Under the pieces are notes generated by a model. That model had not been told where the DNA came from. It searched no databases and worked only from the letters and a program-made list of their open reading frames with translations. The position numbers and the translations under genes were made by a program. Of a stretch of DNA of 7,453 nt, positions 4,764-7,453 are shown piece by piece. The stretch's first letter is position 1; each line of letters starts with the position of its first letter. Location: assembly GCA_003697065.1 (NCBI GenBank), contig RFFY01000021.1, positions 1 through 7,453 of the forward strand. The letters are read 5' to 3'. Source of the DNA: Actinomyces sp. (lineage in GTDB: Bacteria; Actinomycetota; Acidimicrobiia; Acidimicrobiales; Aldehydirespiratoraceae).

Positions 4764-5845
4764 CGACCCGACCCGACGACGACGCCGGCCCCGTCGACTG
4801 GGACCTGGCCCGTCGGGTCGCCCTCAAGGCGGCGGGCCGCGAACCCTTCTCCGCCCCCCGTTACCGGGCGGGCCTCGAGGCCGACTTCGACGAGTTCACG
4901 GCCCGGGCCGAGGACCTGGTGGCCGCCGAGACCGGACTGCGCTCGCTGGCCGGTCCCGCCCGGGGCCGGGTGACCGACCGGGCGGGATGGATCGACGCCA
5001 ACATCGCCTCCTTCCGGCGTCTGCTGGCCCCGGTCACCGACAAGCTCGGCAGCCGTCTCGACGGCCCCCTCGCTCCCGTCGCCCGGCGCCTGGCCGGAGC
5101 CGAACTCGGCGCCATGCTGGGGTGGATGTCGACCCGGGTCCTCGGCCAGTACGACCTCCTCGTCGTGGAGGAGGAGAACCCCGGCGAGCAGGACATCGTG
5201 TACTACGTGGCCCCCAACGTGTTGGCCCTCGAACGCTCCTACGCCTTCCCGGCCCGCGAGTTCCGCCTCTGGCTGGCCCTCCACGAGGTCACCCACCGGG
5301 CCCAGTTCACGGGCATCCCGTGGATGCGTCCCCACTTCCTCGGCCTCGTCGAGGCCACCATGGACTCCCTCGATCCCGACCCCCAGCGTTTCCTGGCCGC
5401 CCTCCAGCGCCTCCTCGAGGCCCGACGGCGGGGCGAGGATCCCCTTGCCGAGGGTGGGGTCATGGCCCTGTTCGCCTCCGAGGCCCAGCGCGAGGTCCTC
5501 GCCCGCGTGTCGGGGCTCATGAGCCTGCTCGAGGGCCACGGTGACATCACCATGGATCGGGCCGGTGAGGGCCACGTCCCGTCGGCGCCGCGTTTCGGGC
5601 GGGTGCTACGCCAACGGCGCAAGGGGGCCGCCGGGTTCGCCAAGGCGTTCCAGCGCCTGGCCGGGCTCGACGCCAAGATCAAGCAGTACGCCGAGGGAGA
5701 GCGCTTCATCGAGGCGGTCGAGGCCGTCGGTGGTCCCGACGTGCTGCGCCTGGCCTGGGAGTCACCCGACAATCTGCCCACCATCGCCGAGATCCGCGAC
5801 CCCCGGGCGTGGCTCGACAGGATGGGAGTGGGCGCAGGGGCGTGA
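4760..5845 (+). CDS. Zinc-dependent metalloprotease, DUF2342 (zincin_2) family
   Basis: Predicted zinc peptidase of the actinobacterial and archaeal DUF2342 family, one branch of which is annotated as associated with coenzyme F420 biosynthesis. Its substrate is not known. 361 residues, near family length. The zinc motif HEVTH is at 175-179 inside LWLALHEVTHRAQF; EGHGD with Glu258 may supply a third ligand. Other family landmarks are VDWDLARR (12-19), RVLGQYDLL, a YVAPNVLALERS stretch, GIPWMRPHF after the zinc motif, LDAKIKQY (about 303-310), and the C-terminal LPTIAEIRDPRAWLDRMG. There is no signal peptide, so it is probably cytoplasmic. The GTG start overlaps the 43-residue gene and the stop overlaps tilS, both GTGA. 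In Mycobacterium the same gene precedes tilS and hpt but follows a D-Ala-D-Ala carboxypeptidase, which is missing here. Confidence 0.9.
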   Translation: MTTRPDDDAGPVDWDLARRVALKAAGREPFSAPRYRAGLEADFDEFTARAEDLVAAETGLRSLAGPARGRVTDRAGWIDANIASFRRLLAPVTDKLGSRLDGPLAPVARRLAGAELGAMLGWMSTRVLGQYDLLVVEEENPGEQDIVYYVAPNVLALERSYAFPAREFRLWLALHEVTHRAQFTGIPWMRPHFLGLVEATMDSLDPDPQRFLAALQRLLEARRRGEDPLAEGGVMALFASEAQREVLARVSGLMSLLEGHGDITMDRAGEGHVPSAPRFGRVLRQRRKGAAGFAKAFQRLAGLDAKIKQYAEGERFIEAVEAVGGPDVLRLAWESPDNLPTIAEIRDPRAWLDRMGVGAGA

Positions 5846-6819
5846 GCGGACCGCCGGTTCCCGACGCCGTGGGGGGCGCCGGGCCCGTGCGTCCCGACCC
5901 CGGCGATCCCCTCGTGGGCTCCCTGCTGGTCCGCTGTCGGTTCCCGGCCGGACCCCTCGCCTGCGGACTGTCGGGCGGGCCGGACTCGACCGCCCTGGTC
6001 GCTTTGGCCGTGGCCAGCGGAGCACCGGTGCGGGCCGTGCACGTCGACCACGGGCTGCGCCCCGGGGCCCCGGATCGGGACATCGCCGTCGCCACGGCCC
6101 GGCGTCTGGGCGTCGACATCGAGGTGGTCGAACTCGAACTGGACGAGGGTCCCGACCTCGAGGAGAGAGCCCGTCGGGCCCGCTACGCCGCCCTGCCCCC
6201 CGACGTGTGCGTCGGCCACACCGCCGACGATCGGGCCGAGACCGTCGTGTTCAACCTGGTGCGCGGGGCGGGCCTGGCCGGGGTCGCCGCCGCCTTCGAG
6301 CGGGTGCACCGGCCCCTGCTGGCTCTCCGCCGCCACGAGACGGCCGCCCTGTGCGCCCATCTGGGGTTGACCGTGGCCGACGACCCCACCAACGCCGATC
6401 CCCGCCACACCCGCTCGCGCCTGCGCCACGAGGTCCTGCCCGCCCTGGCCGCCGCCACCGGACGCGATCCCGTGCCCGCCCTGTGCCGCCATGCCGACCT
6501 CGTCGCCGACGCTCTCGCCGTGATCCGTGACCTGGCCGGGCGCCTCGACCCCACCGACGTCGCGGCGCTGGCGGCGGCTCCGCGCGCCGTGGCCGCCGAG
6601 GCGCTGCGACGCTGGCTGGCGGCCGAGACCGGTGCACCTCGCGGCGTCGACGCCGCCTCCATCGAGCGCGTCCTGGCTGTGGTGGCCGGTGAGATCCGTG
6701 CCACCGAGGTCACCGGCGGCCACCGGGTCCGCCGACGCGCCGGCCGCCTCCGGGTCGAGCCCCGTGACGGCCCCGACACCGGTGACGCCGGGGTCGCCCC
6801 CGGCTCCGACGGTGGGTAG
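5842..6819 (+). CDS. tilS: tRNA(Ile) lysidine synthetase
   Basis: Attaches lysine to C34 of tRNA-Ile with anticodon CAU, using ATP, so that it reads AUA and is charged with isoleucine. 325 residues. The PP-loop motif SGGPDST is at 44-50, preceded by LACGL. HVDHGLRPG (67-75) follows, then the signature GHTADDRAETVVFNLVRGAG and DPTNADPRHTRSRLRHEVLP, all standard for TilS. As in other actinobacteria the protein is short and lacks the extra C-terminal domain of E. coli TilS. The GTG at 5842 overlaps the metalloprotease stop. An in-frame GTG at 5809 would extend the protein by 11 residues into that gene and is less likely. The Gly/Asp-rich last 20 residues look disordered. Confidence 0.93.
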   Translation: MSGPPVPDAVGGAGPVRPDPGDPLVGSLLVRCRFPAGPLACGLSGGPDSTALVALAVASGAPVRAVHVDHGLRPGAPDRDIAVATARRLGVDIEVVELELDEGPDLEERARRARYAALPPDVCVGHTADDRAETVVFNLVRGAGLAGVAAAFERVHRPLLALRRHETAALCAHLGLTVADDPTNADPRHTRSRLRHEVLPALAAATGRDPVPALCRHADLVADALAVIRDLAGRLDPTDVAALAAAPRAVAAEALRRWLAAETGAPRGVDAASIERVLAVVAGEIRATEVTGGHRVRRRAGRLRVEPRDGPDTGDAGVAPGSDGG

Positions 6820-6830
6820 GGTCGGTGGTG

Positions 6831-7400
6831 ATGGCCGCGAGCGAGCCCTCCGACGCCTCGGCGGTGACCCGGCTCCCCCCGGGACGGGTCGGGCCTCCCC
6901 TCATCACCGCCGACCGTCTGGCCGAGCGGGTGCGGGAGCTGGGTCGGCAGATCACCGAGGATCACCGAGGGCGACGCCCCCTGCTCGTCGGGGTTCTCAA
7001 GGGTGCCTTCGTGTTCATGAGCGACCTCGCCCGCGCTATCGACCTGCCGGTCGAGATCGACTTCATGGCGGTCTCGTCGTACGGGGAGGCCACCGAGTCG
7101 TCCGGGGTCGTGCGGATCGTCAAGGACCTCGAGACCGACATCGCCGGGCGTGACGTCATCCTGGTCGAGGACATCGTCGACTCGGGTCTGACCCTGCGCT
7201 ACCTGCGCCGTCTGCTCAGCGACCGCCGCCCGGCCTCCCTGGAGATCTGCGTCCTGTTGGCGCGGGCCCGCGCCGAACTCGACGAGGTTCGCTACGTCGG
7301 CTTCACCATCCCCGACGACTGGGTGGTCGGCTACGGCCTCGACGTGGGCGAGCACTACCGCGAGCTGCAGGCCGTCCACTCCTTCGAGCCCGACGCCTGA
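6831..7400 (+). CDS. hpt: Hypoxanthine phosphoribosyltransferase
   Basis: Purine salvage enzyme: joins hypoxanthine (often also guanine) to PRPP, giving IMP or GMP, in the cytoplasm. 189 residues from ATG 6831. LLVGVLKGAFVFMSDL carries the LKG pyrophosphate loop, MAVSSYG is the flexible-loop Ser-Tyr, and VEDIVDSGLT (residues 112-121) is the PRPP-binding motif with the paired acidic residues Glu113-Asp114. PDDWVVGYGLDVGEHYREL is the base-binding end; Trp stands where most bacterial enzymes have Phe, and the last residues (QAVHSFEPDA) differ from the usual LPYI ending. GTG codons at 6825 and 6828 are in frame directly before the ATG, so the start is uncertain by two codons. TAGGG (6817-6821) is the likely ribosome binding site. 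It lies 11 bases after tilS, probably in the same operon. Confidence 0.93.
   Translation: MAASEPSDASAVTRLPPGRVGPPLITADRLAERVRELGRQITEDHRGRRPLLVGVLKGAFVFMSDLARAIDLPVEIDFMAVSSYGEATESSGVVRIVKDLETDIAGRDVILVEDIVDSGLTLRYLRRLLSDRRPASLEICVLLARARAELDEVRYVGFTIPDDWVVGYGLDVGEHYRELQAVHSFEPDA
6951..6970 (+). repeat. Perfect 10-bp tandem duplication inside hpt
   Basis: ATCACCGAGG occurs twice back to back, in the codons for ITEDHRG near the N-terminal helix. The unit is not a multiple of three, so loss or gain of one copy would shift the frame. The protein aligns normally with the family here, so the repeat is probably chance or old. Confidence 0.85.
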
Positions 7401-7429
7401 GCCCCCCGATCCCGCCCGAAGCATCAGTC

Positions 7430-7453
7430 GTGACCGACAGCCCCACCCCCGAC
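7430..7453 (+). CDS. Possible start of a further gene, cut by the window end
   Basis: GTG at 7430 opens a frame reading VTDSPTPD to the window end, 29 bases after the hpt stop. No strong ribosome binding site is seen. In many actinobacteria ftsH or folE follows hpt, but eight codons cannot identify it. Confidence 0.3.

Noticed and set aside
5239..6723. Long minus-strand open frame of 494 codons across the metalloprotease and tilS
   Set aside because: Gly/Gln/Val-rich with no recognisable motif; it is the antisense shadow of two well-supported genes in very GC-rich DNA.
1..7453. Mobile element, CRISPR array, phage or defence genes
   Set aside because: No transposase, integrase or spaced direct-repeat array was seen; the tRNA has no flanking duplicate of its 3' end within the window.

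Overview
The window is about 7.4 kb of very GC-rich DNA in which every supported gene lies on the + strand. Genes are packed tightly, with four 4-base stop/start overlaps (GTGA or ATGA), and GTG starts are common. The SigR/RsrA-type sigma/anti-sigma pair, the DUF2342 metalloprotease followed by tilS and hpt, and the MFS gene joined to thymidylate kinase all point to Actinomycetota. The class Acidimicrobiia is my best guess, but that is inference from gene order and not proven.

Region 1 (1-3118) is one translationally coupled block: an MFS transporter cut off at its 5' end by the window edge, then tmk (thymidylate kinase), then the DNA polymerase III delta' subunit. It links dTTP synthesis to the replication clamp loader. 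Region 2 (3119-3265) is a short gap with a probable extended -10 promoter and a tRNA-Thr with anticodon CGT and an encoded CCA end.

Region 3 (3300-4535) is a thiol-stress module. A SigR/SigH-like ECF sigma factor begins 34 bases after the tRNA. One base after it comes an RsrA-like zinc anti-sigma factor whose key Cys/His spacing matches RsrA exactly. Then follows a 61-residue protein with a CX4C...CX2H motif. Directly ahead of this small gene sits GGAAT-N18-GTT, a perfect match to the known SigR promoter consensus, placed so that the transcript would start at or near the ATG. I infer that this small protein is a local, leaderless target of the neighbouring sigma factor. This is the most interesting signal in the window.

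Region 4 (4536-7453) begins with a GC-rich hairpin and a TACACT -10-like element, which leads straight into a 43-residue single-span membrane protein. This is coupled to a DUF2342 zinc-dependent metalloprotease, which is coupled to tilS (tRNA-Ile lysidine synthetase), followed closely by hpt (hypoxanthine phosphoribosyltransferase). The first 8 codons of a possible further gene end the window. The metalloprotease-tilS-hpt order is a conserved actinobacterial arrangement. Apart from the sigma-target hypothesis, the content is mostly housekeeping; I see no mobile element, CRISPR array, phage gene or defence system.
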